Assembly (NCBI GenBank): GCA_944391265.1 | Contig: CALXSX010000091.1 | Coordinates: 1 to 18,954 of the forward strand | Direction of reading: 5' to 3' | Source: an uncultured Clostridia bacterium | GTDB taxonomy: Bacteria > Bacillota > Clostridia > UBA1381 | DNA length: 18,954 bases | Shown here: positions 6,085 to 13,982 of the stretch, one piece after another | Numbering within the stretch: position 1 is the stretch's first letter | Layout of the letters: every line of letters begins with the position of its first letter | Translations under genes and position numbers: made by a program | Notes under the pieces: model-generated | The model's input: the letters and a program-made list of their open reading frames with translations, nothing else | Databases searched by the model: none | What the model was told of the DNA's origin: nothing

Positions 6085-7359
6085 ATGGATGATAAAAAAA
6101 TCAGAAAATGCTCGTTTTGTGGCTGCTCCGAAACAGAAAAGAACCTTATTTCGGGGCCGGATGTTTATATTTGCACGGACTGCGTAAAGCTTTGCAATCA
6201 GATAATTGACGGAATGTACAGCAAAAAGGAGCACAGGGTTGGTGATGAGCTCCCCAAGCCGAAAGAAATCAAGCAATATCTTGACGATTACGTTATTGGC
6301 CAGGAGGAAGCTAAAAAGATACTTTCCGTTGCTGTTTATAATCATTATAAAAGGATAGAGTACATGAACTCAGAAAGCGATCCTGACGTTGAGCTGACAA
6401 AGAGCAATATTCTTATGATAGGTCCGACAGGGTCCGGAAAAACCTTTTTAGTTCAAAATCTTGCAAGAATTCTTAATGTACCTATAGCAATAACTGATGC
6501 TACGAGCCTGACAGAAGCAGGCTATGTAGGTGAAGATGTTGAAAACATACTTTTAAAGCTTATACAGGCTGCCGATTATGATATAGAAGCGGCAGAGCGC
6601 GGAATTATATACATTGACGAGATTGATAAGATAGCGAGAAAATCAGACAATCCTTCTATTACAAGAGATGTAAGCGGCGAGGGAGTTCAGCAGGCGCTTT
6701 TGAAGATTCTTGAAGGAACAGAAGCATCTGTTCCGCCGCAGGGAGGGAGAAAGCACCCTCATCAGGAGTTTATACAGATTGATACAACCAATATACTCTT
6801 TATATGTGGCGGCGCGTTTGATGGCATAGAAAAGATAATCGGTGAACGCACAGGCAAATCCGGTCTTGGATTTGGTGCTGATGTAAAGAGCAAGCGCGAT
6901 GTAAATATCGGCGAAATGCTTGACAGCATAATACCGGAGGACCTTTTGAAATTCGGGCTTATACCAGAATTCATAGGCAGACTCCCGGTTTTTGCTAAGC
7001 TTGATAAGCTTGACAGGGCTGCGCTGAAGGATATTCTGACAAAACCTAAAAATGCCCTGACAAAGCAGTACGAAGCGTTGTTCGCACTTGATAAGGTAGC
7101 GCTTGACTTTGAGGAGGACGCAATAGACGCAATAGCCGATAAGGCAATCGAGAGAAATACCGGAGCCAGAGGTCTCAGGGCTATAGTCGAGGAGACTGTC
7201 ATGGATCTGATGTTTGACGTTCCTTCAGATAAATCTGTAAAGAGAGTGGTTGTAACAAAAGAAAGCGTTGAAGGCAAGCAGCCTCCGAGAATCATCAGAA
7301 GAACGAGGAAGCGTCAGGAACAGCCTGAACGCCTTGCGGCATCTGCACTTGACGAATAA
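6085..7359 (+). CDS. clpX: ATP-dependent Clp protease ATP-binding subunit ClpX
   Basis: ClpX is the AAA+ unfoldase that recognises tagged substrates and threads them into ClpP. An N-terminal zinc-binding domain has C9, C12, C30 and C33. The AAA+ module has Walker A GPTGSGKT (113-120), the pore loop GYVG (146-149), Walker B IIYIDE (174-179), the RKH loop (222-224), the arginine finger region EFIGRL (R298) and sensor 2 GAR (360-362). The ClpP-docking loop reads LGF (261-263) where IGF is usual. Length 424 is normal. GGAG (6068-6071) lies 13 bases before the ATG, a rather long spacing. The gap to clpP is 44 bases, so it is very likely cotranscribed. Confidence 0.97.
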   Translation: MDDKKIRKCSFCGCSETEKNLISGPDVYICTDCVKLCNQIIDGMYSKKEHRVGDELPKPKEIKQYLDDYVIGQEEAKKILSVAVYNHYKRIEYMNSESDPDVELTKSNILMIGPTGSGKTFLVQNLARILNVPIAITDATSLTEAGYVGEDVENILLKLIQAADYDIEAAERGIIYIDEIDKIARKSDNPSITRDVSGEGVQQALLKILEGTEASVPPQGGRKHPHQEFIQIDTTNILFICGGAFDGIEKIIGERTGKSGLGFGADVKSKRDVNIGEMLDSIIPEDLLKFGLIPEFIGRLPVFAKLDKLDRAALKDILTKPKNALTKQYEALFALDKVALDFEEDAIDAIADKAIERNTGARGLRAIVEETVMDLMFDVPSDKSVKRVVVTKESVEGKQPPRIIRRTRKRQEQPERLAASALDE

Positions 7360-7365
7360 TTGTAT

Positions 7366-7384
7366 GGCAGGGAAAACCCCTGCC
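7366..7384 (+). terminator. GC-rich hairpin between clpX and lysA, no T-tract
   Basis: GGCAGGG (7366-7372) pairs perfectly with CCCTGCC (7378-7384) around a 5-base loop. What follows (GTGTGTCTATAATACG) is not T-rich, so it is a poor intrinsic terminator and more likely an mRNA stability or processing element. A TATAAT at 7392-7397 just downstream has no good -35 partner. Confidence 0.4.
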
Positions 7385-7419
7385 GTGTGTCTATAATACG
7401 ATAGAGAGAGGGATCAGAT

Positions 7420-8721
7420 ATGTTCGTATCAGAAAATCTGAGCGTAAATGAGAAAAATCATCTTGTCATAGGAAAAAACGATACAGTGGAGCTTGCCGAG
7501 AAATTCGGTACGCCGCTCTATGTTCTTGACGAGGATTTGTTCAGAAAGAATTGCAGAATATACAAGGAAGCGATAGAGAAATATTATGACGGTAACGGCC
7601 TTGTCCTTTACGCTAACAAGGCGCTTTGCTGTATGCATACCTGCAAGGTTGTCGCTGAGGAAGGGCTTGGAGCTGACGTTGTTTCAGGCGGGGAGCTGTA
7701 CACGGCGATAAAGGCAGGCTTCCCGATGGACAAGATTTATTTCCACGGAAATAATAAAACGCCCGATGAAATCGATCTTGCCGTGAAGTCAGGCGTATCG
7801 CACATCGTTGTAGACAACGTATATGAACTTGACAAGGTAAATGCAGCAGCTGAAAAATACGGCACTGTACAGCCTATAATGTTCAGAATAAAGCCGGGAA
7901 TTGATGCGCACACTCATAATTTTGTAAGAACAGGTCAGATAGATTCCAAATTCGGTGTGGCTCTTGAAAACGGTGAGGCTTTTGACATAGTAAAAAGGGC
8001 AATGGAGTATAAAAATGTTACAGTTGACGGAGTTCACTGCCATATCGGTTCACAGATTTTCGATATAGAGCCGTTCTGTCTTGCAGCAGAGGTTATGATG
8101 CGATTTATCGGAGAAGTCAAAAGCAAGCTCGGGCTAGAGGTGAAAAAGCTCAATCTGGGCGGAGGATACGGTATAAGATATACCGAAAACGACGATCCTA
8201 TCGAGTACGGCGAATATATTAAGCATGTATCCGATGTAGTAAAAAAAGCGGCAGCCGAAAACAACGTTGACGTTCCTTTTATACTTATGGAGCCGGGGCG
8301 CTCTATAGTTGCGCCTGCCGGAATAACTCTTTACACAGTCGGAGGAATAAAGGATATAAAAAATGTGAGAAAGTATGTCAGTGTTGACGGCGGTATGTGC
8401 GATAACCCAAGGTATATTCTCTACGGCTCGGATTACACAGCTGTAGCGGCAAATCACGCTTCCGACAAATATGAAGAGGTAGTGACGGTAGCAGGAAAAT
8501 GCTGTGAATCGGGAGACCTTATTCTTGAAAACAAGCTTATGCAAAAGCTTGAAGTCGGTGATACTCTTGCCGTCCTTGCCACAGGAGCTTACAATTACTC
8601 TATGGCAAGCAATTACAACAGAATACCGCGCCCGCCGATAGTTGCAGTATCAAACGGCGAAGCTAAGGTTATCGTGAAAAGAGAAACGTATGATGATCTG
8701 ATAGCAAACGATGTCCCGTGA
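7420..8721 (+). CDS. lysA: Diaminopimelate decarboxylase
   Basis: LysA removes CO2 from meso-diaminopimelate to make L-lysine, a PLP-dependent fold-type III (alanine racemase-like) cytoplasmic enzyme. The PLP lysine is K67 in LYANKALC. Other family motifs are HCHIGSQ (206-212), NLGGGYG (245-251, phosphate binding), EPGRS (291-295), VDGGMCDNPR (322-331), CESGD (362-366, the catalytic Cys donated across the dimer) and TGAYNYSMASNYN (388-400). Length 433 is normal. The ribosome site GAGAGGG precedes the ATG by about 9 bases. There is no lysine riboswitch: the leader is only 60 bases. It may be read from the tig-clp promoter through the weak hairpin, or from a promoter that I cannot identify. Confidence 0.96.
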   Translation: MFVSENLSVNEKNHLVIGKNDTVELAEKFGTPLYVLDEDLFRKNCRIYKEAIEKYYDGNGLVLYANKALCCMHTCKVVAEEGLGADVVSGGELYTAIKAGFPMDKIYFHGNNKTPDEIDLAVKSGVSHIVVDNVYELDKVNAAAEKYGTVQPIMFRIKPGIDAHTHNFVRTGQIDSKFGVALENGEAFDIVKRAMEYKNVTVDGVHCHIGSQIFDIEPFCLAAEVMMRFIGEVKSKLGLEVKKLNLGGGYGIRYTENDDPIEYGEYIKHVSDVVKKAAAENNVDVPFILMEPGRSIVAPAGITLYTVGGIKDIKNVRKYVSVDGGMCDNPRYILYGSDYTAVAANHASDKYEEVVTVAGKCCESGDLILENKLMQKLEVGDTLAVLATGAYNYSMASNYNRIPRPPIVAVSNGEAKVIVKRETYDDLIANDVP

Positions 8722-8750
8722 TATTTAAGTAATGTTGACATAGTAAATCA

Positions 8751-8790
8751 AAGAAATGCGAAACTGTAGTTTCGCATTTCTTATTGTATT
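8751..8790 (+). terminator. Strong terminator after lysA
   Basis: AAGAAATGCGAAACT (8751-8765) is the exact reverse complement of 8768-8782, a 15-base arm, followed by ATTGTATTTTAT. The arm has A on the left and T on the right, but no gene on the opposite strand needs it. It separates lysA from the ABC importer unit. Confidence 0.85.
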
Positions 8791-8854
8791 TTATACAAAA
8801 ATATAAAATAATTTTGTTTAATGTTGTTAAAAACATAAAAAAACGCGATACGTC

Positions 8855-8883
8855 TTGACTTTAGCATACTAAAGTGTTAATAT
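8855..8883 (+). promoter_or_regulatory. Sigma-A promoter for the amino acid ABC importer
   Basis: TTGACT (8855-8860), a 17-base spacer and TAATAT (8878-8883). Transcription should start near 8890. Two palindromes overlap the promoter elements (separate entry), so this promoter is probably controlled by a repressor. Confidence 0.7.
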
Positions 8884-8889
8884 ATTAAC
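8858..8889 (+). promoter_or_regulatory. Two adjacent palindromes over the importer promoter (putative operator)
   Basis: ACTTTAG-CATA-CTAAAGT (8858-8875) has perfect 7-base arms and fills the spacer from the end of the -35. GTTAATATATTAAC (8876-8889) is a perfect 14-base palindrome covering the -10. They abut with no gap. Placement over both promoter elements is what a repressor site would look like. I do not recognise the motif as that of a known regulator. Confidence 0.5.
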
Positions 8890-8921
8890 GTAAAAATCAG
8901 CAGATTGAGAGGAATCATATT

Positions 8922-9755
8922 ATGAAAAAAATATTTACACTTATATTTGCGGCGGCTATAGGACTCAGCTGTTTTGCAGGCTGTGCAACGGAAAAAGATG
9001 ACCCTGCAGCTTCGCAGACGGCAGAGCAGGCTGATTCGGATCTCGCTTATGTGAAAAATAACGGTAAGCTCGTTATAGGATACACAGAGTATCAGCCTAT
9101 GAACTATGTTGATGATAACGGTGAGTTCGTGGGATTTGATACGGAATTTGCAAAAGCTGTGTGCGAAAAACTCGGCGTTGAACCTGAATTTGTTAAAATA
9201 AACTGGGATACAAAGGAAATATCTCTTGAAGCTAAGGATATAGACTGTATCTGGAACGGTTTTACAATTGATGAGGAAAGGAAGGAAAACCTTGACTTCT
9301 CAGAGCCGTATATTGAAAACAAGCAGGTAGTAGTTATTAAGAAGGATAATAAAGACAAATATGTTGATACAAAGTCACTTTCCGGAGCAAACCTCGTTGC
9401 GGAAATTTCTTCAGCTGGCGAAACAGCGATTAAAGAGGACGAAAATCTTTCAAAGGCGAACTATGTTGCTGTAAGCAAGCAGACAGACGGACTTCTTGAG
9501 GTCAAATCCGGAACGGCAGACGCTGTTGTTCTTGACTACACTCTCGCGTTCTCAATGGTTGGAGATGGAACAGATTACAGTGACCTTATGATGATAGACG
9601 GACTTGATCTTGCTGTTGAGCAGTACGGTATAGGCTTTAGAAAAGGCAGTGATATTGTGCCTGAGGTAAATAAGATAATTGAGGAGCTTAAGGCTGACGG
9701 GACGTTGGCTGAGATAGCTGAAAAGTATGAGCTTACGCCTAATCTGATTAAATAA
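8922..9755 (+). CDS. Polar amino acid ABC transporter substrate-binding lipoprotein
   Basis: This is a solute-binding protein of the SBP_bac_3 family, 277 residues, anchored on the outer face of the membrane. The signal peptide ends in a lipobox, FAGC, with the lipidated cysteine at 21, and a short acidic linker follows. The fold starts at KLVIGYTEYQPMNY; the family motifs GFDTEFAKAVCEKLG, NGFTIDEERKENLDFSEPYI and GTADAVVLDY are present. The arginine in EERKE lies where the ligand-binding arginine of HisJ-like proteins sits. The substrate is not decided; an amino acid such as a cystine or glutamine type is plausible. The ribosome site AGAGGA (8908-8913) is 8 bases before the ATG. It has its own promoter, and a hairpin follows before the permease. 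Confidence 0.92.
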   Translation: MKKIFTLIFAAAIGLSCFAGCATEKDDPAASQTAEQADSDLAYVKNNGKLVIGYTEYQPMNYVDDNGEFVGFDTEFAKAVCEKLGVEPEFVKINWDTKEISLEAKDIDCIWNGFTIDEERKENLDFSEPYIENKQVVVIKKDNKDKYVDTKSLSGANLVAEISSAGETAIKEDENLSKANYVAVSKQTDGLLEVKSGTADAVVLDYTLAFSMVGDGTDYSDLMMIDGLDLAVEQYGIGFRKGSDIVPEVNKIIEELKADGTLAEIAEKYELTPNLIK

Positions 9756-9765
9756 TATGAGTGCC

Positions 9766-9796
9766 GGGGCTGTAAAGTTTTTTTACAGCCCCTTTT
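9766..9796 (+). terminator. Intra-operon hairpin between binding protein and permease
   Basis: GGGGCTGTAAA (9766-9776) pairs perfectly with TTTACAGCCCC (9782-9792) around a 5-base loop, followed by only four T bases. This looks like a leaky terminator or 3' stabiliser that leaves more binding protein mRNA than permease/ATPase mRNA, as in many ABC importer operons. Confidence 0.7.
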
Positions 9797-9815
9797 AGTA
9801 AGGGGATATAGTTAA

Positions 9816-10463
9816 ATGAGCTTTTTGGAAGTAACTCTTTCGCTTTTGTCCGGGTTTAAGATGACACTGACTATTTTTGGCATAACTCTTCTTTTATCGC
9901 TTCCGCTCGGCCTTGTCATAACTTTTGGGTCGATGTGCAAGTTTGCACCGCTTCGTTATCTTGTTCGGACCTTTGTGTGGATTATCAGAGGAACGCCGCT
10001 TATGCTTCAGATCATATTCGTGTTTTACGGGCCGGGGCTTTTGTGGGATGTTTCCGCATTGCCGAGAATGACAGCAGTGCTTATTGCTTTTGTGATAAAT
10101 TACAGCGCTTATTTTTCCGAAATATACAGGGGAGGAATTGAGTCCATATCGAGGGGTCAGTACGAGGCGGGACAGGTCCTCGGCATGACAAAGGCGCAGG
10201 TCTTTTTCAAGGTTGTCCTCTTTCAGGTAATAAAAAGAATAGTTCCGCCTATGAGCAACGAGATAATAACTCTTGTAAAGGATACGTCGCTTGCAAACGT
10301 CATTGTCGTTGAGGAGCTTATTTTTGTGGCAAAGGAATTCATAGCTTCAAAGGCTCTGATATGGCCGTTTTTCTATTCGGCTGTTTTCTATCTTGCGTTT
10401 TGCGGGATACTGACGCTCGTTTTCGGATACATAGAAAAACGTATGGATTATTACCATGCATGA
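9816..10463 (+). CDS. Amino acid ABC transporter permease (HisM/GlnP type)
   Basis: This is a membrane subunit of 215 residues with about five membrane helices, the usual size. The N-terminal helix includes MTLTIFGITLLLSLPLGLVI, followed by IIRGTPLMLQIIFVFYG (RGTP 58-61), a hallmark of polar amino acid permeases. The cytoplasmic EAA loop is EAGQVLGMTKAQVFFKVVL (117-135), which couples to the ATPase. Only one permease is present, so it presumably works as a homodimer. The ribosome site AAGGGG lies about 10 bases before the ATG. It is 18 bases from the ATPase gene. Confidence 0.94.
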   Translation: MSFLEVTLSLLSGFKMTLTIFGITLLLSLPLGLVITFGSMCKFAPLRYLVRTFVWIIRGTPLMLQIIFVFYGPGLLWDVSALPRMTAVLIAFVINYSAYFSEIYRGGIESISRGQYEAGQVLGMTKAQVFFKVVLFQVIKRIVPPMSNEIITLVKDTSLANVIVVEELIFVAKEFIASKALIWPFFYSAVFYLAFCGILTLVFGYIEKRMDYYHA

Positions 10464-10481
10464 TGTGAGAGGGAGATAGAT

Positions 10482-11267
10482 ATGGCAATCCTTGAGGTTA
10501 AAAATCTGTGCAAGAGCTTCGGCAAAGCTCAGGTTTTAAAGGGTGTGAGCTTTTCCATGGAGAGAAGTGAAGTTCTCGCGGTGATAGGCTCATCGGGAAG
10601 CGGTAAAACAACGCTTCTCAGGTGTATAAATTTTCTCGAGCAGGCAGACAGCGGAGAGATATTCGTAGACGGGAAGGCGATCTTTGATGCGAATTCCGGT
10701 ACGAAAAAAAGCGCTGCCGAGATAAGGAAAATACAGCTTAATTTCGGTATGGTTTTCCAGTCGTTCAACCTGTTCCCTCAGTATAACGTGCTTGAAAATG
10801 TAACGCTTGCTCCAAGACTTCTTGCAAAGGAAAGGGACGACTATTCATCAAACAAGAAAGCAATTTTTGAGGAAATTGAAAATAACGCAAAAGATTTGCT
10901 CGCAAGGGTAGGTCTTTCTCAGAAGCTTGAAAATTATCCGTGTGAGCTTTCCGGAGGTCAGCAGCAGAGAGTATCGATAGCGCGGGCTCTCGCACTCAAC
11001 CCGAAGGTATTGTTTTTTGATGAACCGACGTCAGCGCTCGATCCCGAGCTGACAAGCGAGATACTGAAGGTTATAAAGGATTTAGCGAAAAAAGAAATGA
11101 CAATGGTAATAGTGACGCATGAGATAGATTTTGCTAGAAATGTAGCCGACCGGATAATTTTTATGGACGGCGGAGTTGTGGCAGAGGAGGGGACGCCGCA
11201 TCAGGTTATCGATAACCCTCACAACGAGCGTACGCGGGCTTTCTTAAGCAAGCTCAGTGAAAGGTGA
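10482..11267 (+). CDS. Amino acid ABC transporter ATP-binding protein
   Basis: This is the ATPase of the importer (GlnQ/HisP class), 261 residues. Walker A is GSSGSGKT (36-43), the Q-loop is VFQSFNLFPQ (Q93), the signature is LSGGQQQR (156-163), Walker B ends in FFDEPTSALDP (D180, E181) and the switch histidine is H213 in VTHE. It carries a longer insertion around 66-82 and 113-135 than the shortest family members. The gene ends in TGA just before the regulator gene, and its last bases form that gene's ribosome site, so translation is probably coupled. Confidence 0.95.
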   Translation: MAILEVKNLCKSFGKAQVLKGVSFSMERSEVLAVIGSSGSGKTTLLRCINFLEQADSGEIFVDGKAIFDANSGTKKSAAEIRKIQLNFGMVFQSFNLFPQYNVLENVTLAPRLLAKERDDYSSNKKAIFEEIENNAKDLLARVGLSQKLENYPCELSGGQQQRVSIARALALNPKVLFFDEPTSALDPELTSEILKVIKDLAKKEMTMVIVTHEIDFARNVADRIIFMDGGVVAEEGTPHQVIDNPHNERTRAFLSKLSER

Positions 11268-11273
11268 TTGGCT

Positions 11274-11555
11274 ATGACTATAAAAAATGAAGATACCGAC
11301 AGACTGTGCAAAGCGGTGTTGGCTCTTGATACAAAAGATCAGTGCTATAATTTTTTAGAAGATATATGCACAATCAAGGAGCTTAAGGCACTTGCACAGC
11401 GTCTTGAGGTGGCAAGTCTGCTCAGGGAAAAAAAGACATTTGCGGAGATTGTAGAGAAAACAGGAGCGTCAACAGCCACCATATCAAGGGTGAACAGATG
11501 CCTTATGTACGGTTCAGGCGGATACGATTATGTGCTTAATAAAATAGAAGAATAA
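11274..11555 (+). CDS. yerC: YerC/YecD-family TrpR-related DNA-binding protein
   Basis: This is a 93-residue helical protein. The N-terminal part (DRLCKAVLALDTKDQCYNFLEDICTIKEL) and the helix-turn-helix (TFAEIVEKTGASTATISRVNR, about 61-81) match the Firmicute YerC family, relatives of the tryptophan repressor. Its operator and ligand are unknown. A TTG in the same frame at 11268 directly abuts the ribosome site AGGTGA (11262-11267), which overlaps the ATPase stop, so the ATG at 11274 with 6 bases of spacing is preferred. It is the last small gene of the importer cluster and is a natural candidate to regulate it, but linkage is the only evidence. Confidence 0.85.
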   Translation: MTIKNEDTDRLCKAVLALDTKDQCYNFLEDICTIKELKALAQRLEVASLLREKKTFAEIVEKTGASTATISRVNRCLMYGSGGYDYVLNKIEE

Positions 11556-11572
11556 CAGTGGAGGTATGTGCG

Positions 11573-13543
11573 ATGAGCAAGGCGGCAAAATTTTTAAAAC
11601 TTGGAGTTTTTGTTATGCCGTGTATTTTTGCGTCGTCGCGCATAGCTTATTTTATAATTTATATGACAAGCATACGCTTTGCATTGCCGCTTTGCGTGTG
11701 CTTTTTTTTGTTACTGGCTCTTTGCATCGTATTCAGCAGAAAAATTTTTGATTTTCTCCGCGAAAACGCGTATGGAGCAAGGCAGGAGGCTGTTCTCATT
11801 TATGTGCTTGCAATATTTGTTGCGTGGAAATACAAAGGTGCTTTTATATTTGAGGTGACTCCTGTGTTAGACGTATTTAACATACTGGGCGCAGGAATTA
11901 TTTTCGGGTTCTTTGTACTGCTTTTGATGAGGTGCGTTATATATATCGTGGAGAACAGCGGCTTTTTAAAGCCAACCAAAATTGATGCGGTATTCCTGAT
12001 TGTTTTACTCGCGGCGCTGTGCGTTGAGGGAGTTATTTACTGCATGGGCATAAAAAAGATATTTGTATGGGATAATGCCGGATATTTTAAAACGGTGCTG
12101 TCACTAAACGAAATTTTCCCATCTGCGGAATATTTCAGACAGATGTATAATTCCGTTTTTACGCTTGATTATAATTATGTGATAATATTTTTTTCAAGCC
12201 TGATGTGCAAAATTTTTGGATCTTCGAGAATGGTATTTGTGCTATCTATACTGATTTTCGGAGTTTTCTCGTTTTATATGATCCTTCACCTCGGGTCAAA
12301 AAAATTGTTCTCCGGCTCTGTGGTACACACGCTGCTTGTAGTTTTTTTGCTGCCGTATGCAATATTTGCCGCAAATACGGGATTTGTGGATATATTGGGC
12401 TGTGTGCCGGCGCTTGCCGCCTGCCTGATATTTTTCAGCTATGAAAAGGACGAAACTGCGGTGCTGTCCGGAACTTTGCTTGCTCTGTCCGTTTTTATGA
12501 GGCGGTGGTACTCGTTTTATGCGCTCAGCTTCATAATCACTGCGGTGATTTGTGCAATCTTTCACAAAAAATACAAAAAGGCGATATACGTCTTTTTGGG
12601 ATTTGCGTTCACATTGATGTTTTTTGCACAGCGGTTTGTCATGGAAAAGCTAATGGCGGACTACGGGAATATGTATTCTGCGTATAATTTAGGCATTAAA
12701 ACAGACTATTTTCTTGCAGTCAGATACTTTGGTATAATTCCGCTTGCGGTTATGGCGGCCTATAGTGTTTACACGTGCTTTAAGAAAAAAGAATTTACTG
12801 TGGAATTGTTTCTTCTTTTGCAGATGGCGATATGCTTTGCGCTGTTTGTGTCCGTTCAGACTCATGGTCAGCAGCATCTGGCTTTGTACCTGCCGTCAGC
12901 CGCTTTGATAGCCAGGAGCATGATCTCGTCTGTTAAAAAAAAGACTGTTTTTGCAGCAGCTGCCGTGATATGTGTGTTCGCAACGGTCAATACTTACATT
13001 GTGCGTGTTCAGCCGACAAGTGTTGGAGAAATAAAGACTCACGCGCTTTTCCCTGATTATTCGGCATATCCGCCGCGGGACGAGTCGGCAGAGGAGATAC
13101 TTTCCGTTACGGAGTATATGGACTCTGAGATAGGCGAAAAGGGAAAAACATGCTGCCTTCTTTCATCATCTCTTGCTCTGAATTACGACACGCTATCAAA
13201 CGCGGAAATTTCTCTGTCAGTAAAGAAAAAATCTGAAGTCGACAGAGACAGCTACTTTCTTACGATAGCTGAAATAGACAGCCGTGACGAGCTGTCGGAT
13301 AATCTTTTCAATGCAGATTATATCCTCTTTCCCGGTACGCTGCAGCTTCATCTTGCAGAAGAGGAACAGGAGGTAATAGCAGTCCCGTACCGGTTCATTA
13401 CCGAAAATACAGGGTTTGGCAAAGCATACGAAAGGGAGGAAACCGTATTCAGATTATCAAACGGAATAGATATATTTATTTACAGGCGAACAAGAGATGT
13501 TACCGATTACGAGATAAGCGAAATAGCAGCTTTGATCAGTTAA
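11573..13543 (+). CDS. Polytopic membrane protein, possible GT-C-type glycosyltransferase
   Basis: This is a 656-residue protein that I do not recognise as a named gene. The first 475 residues contain about 11-13 hydrophobic segments; the last 180 are soluble and probably extracytoplasmic. After an early helix (136-158) comes VWDNAGYFKTV with D167, in the position where GT-C enzymes (which use lipid-linked sugars, as in the PMT/ArnT group) keep a catalytic Asp in the first outer loop; the helical layout also fits. Sequence support stops there. A frame extends up to a GTG at 11558, but GGAGGT (11560-11565) with 7 bases of spacing selects the ATG at 11573. It follows the regulator by 17 bases. 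No hairpin terminator is visible after it. Many short cysteine-containing helices and A/T-rich codons are seen. The function is uncertain. Confidence 0.75.
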   Translation: MSKAAKFLKLGVFVMPCIFASSRIAYFIIYMTSIRFALPLCVCFFLLLALCIVFSRKIFDFLRENAYGARQEAVLIYVLAIFVAWKYKGAFIFEVTPVLDVFNILGAGIIFGFFVLLLMRCVIYIVENSGFLKPTKIDAVFLIVLLAALCVEGVIYCMGIKKIFVWDNAGYFKTVLSLNEIFPSAEYFRQMYNSVFTLDYNYVIIFFSSLMCKIFGSSRMVFVLSILIFGVFSFYMILHLGSKKLFSGSVVHTLLVVFLLPYAIFAANTGFVDILGCVPALAACLIFFSYEKDETAVLSGTLLALSVFMRRWYSFYALSFIITAVICAIFHKKYKKAIYVFLGFAFTLMFFAQRFVMEKLMADYGNMYSAYNLGIKTDYFLAVRYFGIIPLAVMAAYSVYTCFKKKEFTVELFLLLQMAICFALFVSVQTHGQQHLALYLPSAALIARSMISSVKKKTVFAAAAVICVFATVNTYIVRVQPTSVGEIKTHALFPDYSAYPPRDESAEEILSVTEYMDSEIGEKGKTCCLLSSSLALNYDTLSNAEISLSVKKKSEVDRDSYFLTIAEIDSRDELSDNLFNADYILFPGTLQLHLAEEEQEVIAVPYRFITENTGFGKAYEREETVFRLSNGIDIFIYRRTRDVTDYEISEIAALIS

Positions 13544-13562
13544 CATATTTTTCCTAAATTTA

Positions 13563-13591
13563 TTGACTTTGATTTTTTTGTGATGTATAAT
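13563..13591 (+). promoter_or_regulatory. Sigma-A promoter for the V/A-type ATPase operon
   Basis: TTGACT (13563-13568), a 17-base spacer and a perfect TATAAT (13586-13591). Transcription should start near 13598, giving a leader of about 60 bases. Confidence 0.78.
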
Positions 13592-13658
13592 TGTAACCAG
13601 GTAATATTATAAGAATTTATGGAGAAAATATCAGCAAAATGGAAAAAGGGGTGATCTG

Positions 13659-13976
13659 ATGGCAAAGGAAGCGCTTTTGGAGATATTTGAAAGCGAAAAG
13701 CAGGCAGATGAGCTGATAGAAAAGGCAAGGCTTGAGTCCGCCGCCGCAAAGGACGCACTTATAAAGCAGACGCAGACGGAAATTGAGCAAAAAAAATCAG
13801 AATACAGAGAAGAGAATAAGAAAAGGCTCAACGAGTCGAGAAGCGGCGCAGAGGATAAAATAAAAAAATCGGACGCTGAAATAAAAGCTGAATGTGAAAA
13901 ATATATTTCAAAGCTTGCAGACAGAGAAGCTGAGCTGTGCGCCGCTGCGGCAGAGTACATCAGGACTGTGAGGTGA
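13659..13976 (+). CDS. ntpF: V/A-type ATP synthase peripheral stalk subunit G/H
   Basis: This is a 105-residue, strongly charged protein that is nearly all coiled coil from about residue 5 to 90 (heptad-like A, K and E runs, ending AAAAEYIRTVR). It is the partner of subunit E in the peripheral stalk that holds the catalytic head still. Length and position (first gene, before subunit I) match ntpF of E. hirae and ahaH of archaea. The ribosome site GGGGTGAT (13648-13655) precedes the ATG. Sequence alone is weak for such coiled coils; position makes the call firm. Confidence 0.85.
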   Translation: MAKEALLEIFESEKQADELIEKARLESAAAKDALIKQTQTEIEQKKSEYREENKKRLNESRSGAEDKIKKSDAEIKAECEKYISKLADREAELCAAAAEYIRTVR

Positions 13977-13982
13977 GTAGTT

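Noticed and set aside
7360..7419. Lysine riboswitch or T-box before lysA
   Set aside because: The whole gap is 60 bases, too short for either, and no T-box core sequence is present.
8783..8921. Riboswitch in the leader of the ABC importer
   Set aside because: The predicted transcript leader is only about 32 bases; the palindromes lie in the promoter DNA, not in the RNA.
12205..12687. Small plus-strand frames inside the membrane protein gene
   Set aside because: They are alternative frames of a long continuous gene with good hydrophobic periodicity in the main frame.
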